From Daphnia pulex (lineage: Eukaryota > Arthropoda > Branchiopoda > Diplostraca > Daphniidae), in the NCBI RefSeq assembly GCF_021134715.1, contig NC_060026.1:14375001-14439000 (forward strand): a stretch of 64,000 bases of DNA, in the 5' to 3' direction. Made by a program: the position numbers and the translations under genes. Numbering within the stretch: the first letter of the stretch is position 1; the number at the start of each line of letters is the position of its first letter. Shown piece after piece: positions 62,856-64,000 of the stretch. The notes below the pieces were generated by a model. The model searched no databases. It was not told the DNA's origin and saw nothing but the letters and a program-made list of their open reading frames with translations.

Positions 62856-62936
62856 ATTCAATTATTAAACAAATCATCCTTTTGTTATATCAATAAATTT
62901 TCGTGTTATTTCGTAAATTTCAAATGTCATTTATAG

Positions 62937-64000
62937 ATGGGAATTTGGTTGTCATGGAAACTGATACTAGTTGCGTCGATTCTTTTTCTGACAAGTTTGG
63001 CTTCTTCGGAATCGCCCGACCCTTTAACCGATCCCACCTCATCTGATACTCGCGAGGATAAACCACTGCCGAATAAAATTTCCTCGGTGCAGTTAGGGTC
63101 TGTTTGTGTCAACATTTACGACAGTCAAACAACTTCACGAAATAAGAAAATCTATTTCTACTCGCCGATGGCTCTGCTAAATCACCTGAATGTCGTTTCC
63201 ATTCACAATCAAACGGTCACCCAGGGAATTCTCAGTGCCAGTTTTTCAATTTGGAATCAAGAGGTCAGAAATAAAGTGGTCCAGCACCTTTCCCAGCTCC
63301 TCAGTCAACAGATCGAGCCCAGTCAAGTGAAAATTTTTCCTTTCGACAGTGTCAGGCTGACCAGTAAAGTGCAATCTGCTGATTTCTCACTGACAAATGA
63401 GTGGCGCCTGTATGACAATCAGCAGACACTCAGGTTTACCTTGATCTGCCCGACACGGGAAGATTGCGATCAAGTGAAAACTCAAATGCGCAACAGTCCT
63501 GAACAATTTCGACATTTGCAACTTGATTTTAATCCTAAATTGAACGACGGTGCGATGATTTGTTTAAACTAGATTCATAAAAAATCTTACTTTACTTTTG
63601 CATTTCTAGATGATTGTTTCAATGATGAGGTTGGAGTAGCTAAAGAAAACGAATTGCCAGCACAAGTCAAAGGTTTTTAAATGAATTCATTTGGATTCAT
63701 TATCACATACAATTTGATTATGAAATGGCCCTAGTTTTAATAATTTTAATTCAAACATTTTTAGAATTATTGGTAAATCTCGAAGACAAATTTAAGAAAG
63801 AGCTAATCGCCATTAGGGAAGGTAATACACATAAAAATTAATTCATTAAGCGGTATAAGTTAAAATTGTAGGATATATCAATTTTTTAACTTAAAGGTTT
63901 TACTGATAAAAAAGAATTTTTAAAAATCTGTTTACAAATTTCAGAAACAAAAAGGGATTTTGTAGCAACTTCACAGATGCTAGCAGCTAAAATAAAAGTC
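62937..64000 (+). CDS. Second member of the secreted C1q-cluster family, partial at window edge
   Basis: Four exons are visible: 62937-63549, 63610-63672, 63765-63821 and 63945 to the window end. A signal peptide (LILVASILFLTSLASS) is followed by the same N-terminal domain as the gene at 53182: VCVNIYDSQTTSRNKKIYFYSPMALLNHLN aligns with the earlier EIYEH...KYFYSPLALLDHKS, then ASFSIWNQEVRNKVVQHLSQ, DFSLTNEWRLYDN and LICPTREDCDQVKTQMRNSP. The N-terminal exon is only about 204 codons, lacking the second half of the paralogue's domain. Short phase-1 exons follow, again multiples of 3 (63 and 57 bp), with coiled-coil-like translations (ELLVNLEDKFKKELIAIRE; ETKRDFVATSQMLAAKIK). A C1q end is expected beyond the window. 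The ATG directly precedes the signal peptide. Confidence 0.82.

Overview
The window looks like nuclear DNA of an arthropod, most likely a branchiopod crustacean such as Daphnia. This is inferred, not searched. The reasons are many short (about 55-90 bp) GT-AG introns, arthropod-type genes (a pox-neuro gene whose protein starts MPHTGQAG, an LHFPL/Tmhs tetraspan, a PVR-like receptor kinase) and a secreted C1q-domain gene cluster. Exon joins were checked by reading frame; the multi-exon models below keep one frame from start to stop, apart from one base of uncertainty in one PDE10 exon.

Layout. Positions 590-4425 (-): ORP3/6/7-type oxysterol-binding-related protein, preceded by a small ORF broken by one TAG. 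Positions 5.1-8.3 kb: intergenic, with CTCF-like motifs. Positions 8285-9680 (+): LHFPL tetraspan gene, convergent with 10195-11454 (-), a pox-neuro paired-domain gene with a roughly 4 kb upstream region. Positions 15360-18723 (-): VEGFR/PDGFR (PVR)-like receptor tyrosine kinase with only three Ig domains, divergent from 19811-22205 (+), PIG-T of the GPI transamidase. PIG-T is convergent with 22480-26078 (-), a TANGO6 homologue, which in turn is divergent from 27464-34345 (+), a Tousled-like kinase with a long low-complexity N-terminal half. Positions 38755-43770 (+): a PDE10A-type dual-GAF phosphodiesterase whose long N-terminus may come from three upstream exons.

Positions 43.8-53.2 kb are gene-poor and repeat-rich: a hairpin array of a 15-bp motif, a piggyBac-type TTAA MITE with perfect inverted repeats, a second MITE-like element, an inverted pair of gene fragments, a dispersed inverted repeat, and one stray exon resembling the pore region of the mitochondrial calcium uniporter (MCU).

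Positions 53.2-64 kb hold the most unusual locus. A secreted protein gene (53182-57833) joins a large unrecognised N-terminal domain to an array of about a dozen tiny symmetric phase-1 coiled-coil exons and a C-terminal C1q domain. A decayed C1q copy (about 61.15-61.58 kb) and a second N-terminal paralogue cut by the window edge (62937-64000) follow. Between them sit duplicated flanks and a 967-bp near-perfect palindromic element in a TTAA site. Because every array exon keeps the frame, the locus could in principle yield many stalk lengths; this is an inference to test with RNA data.

The conserved genes are single-copy cell-biology genes (lipid transfer, GPI anchoring, Golgi transport, chromatin kinase, cyclic nucleotide signalling). 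They do not form an operon or one pathway. The 53-64 kb cluster looks like a lineage-specific, fast-evolving extracellular recognition or adhesion family.
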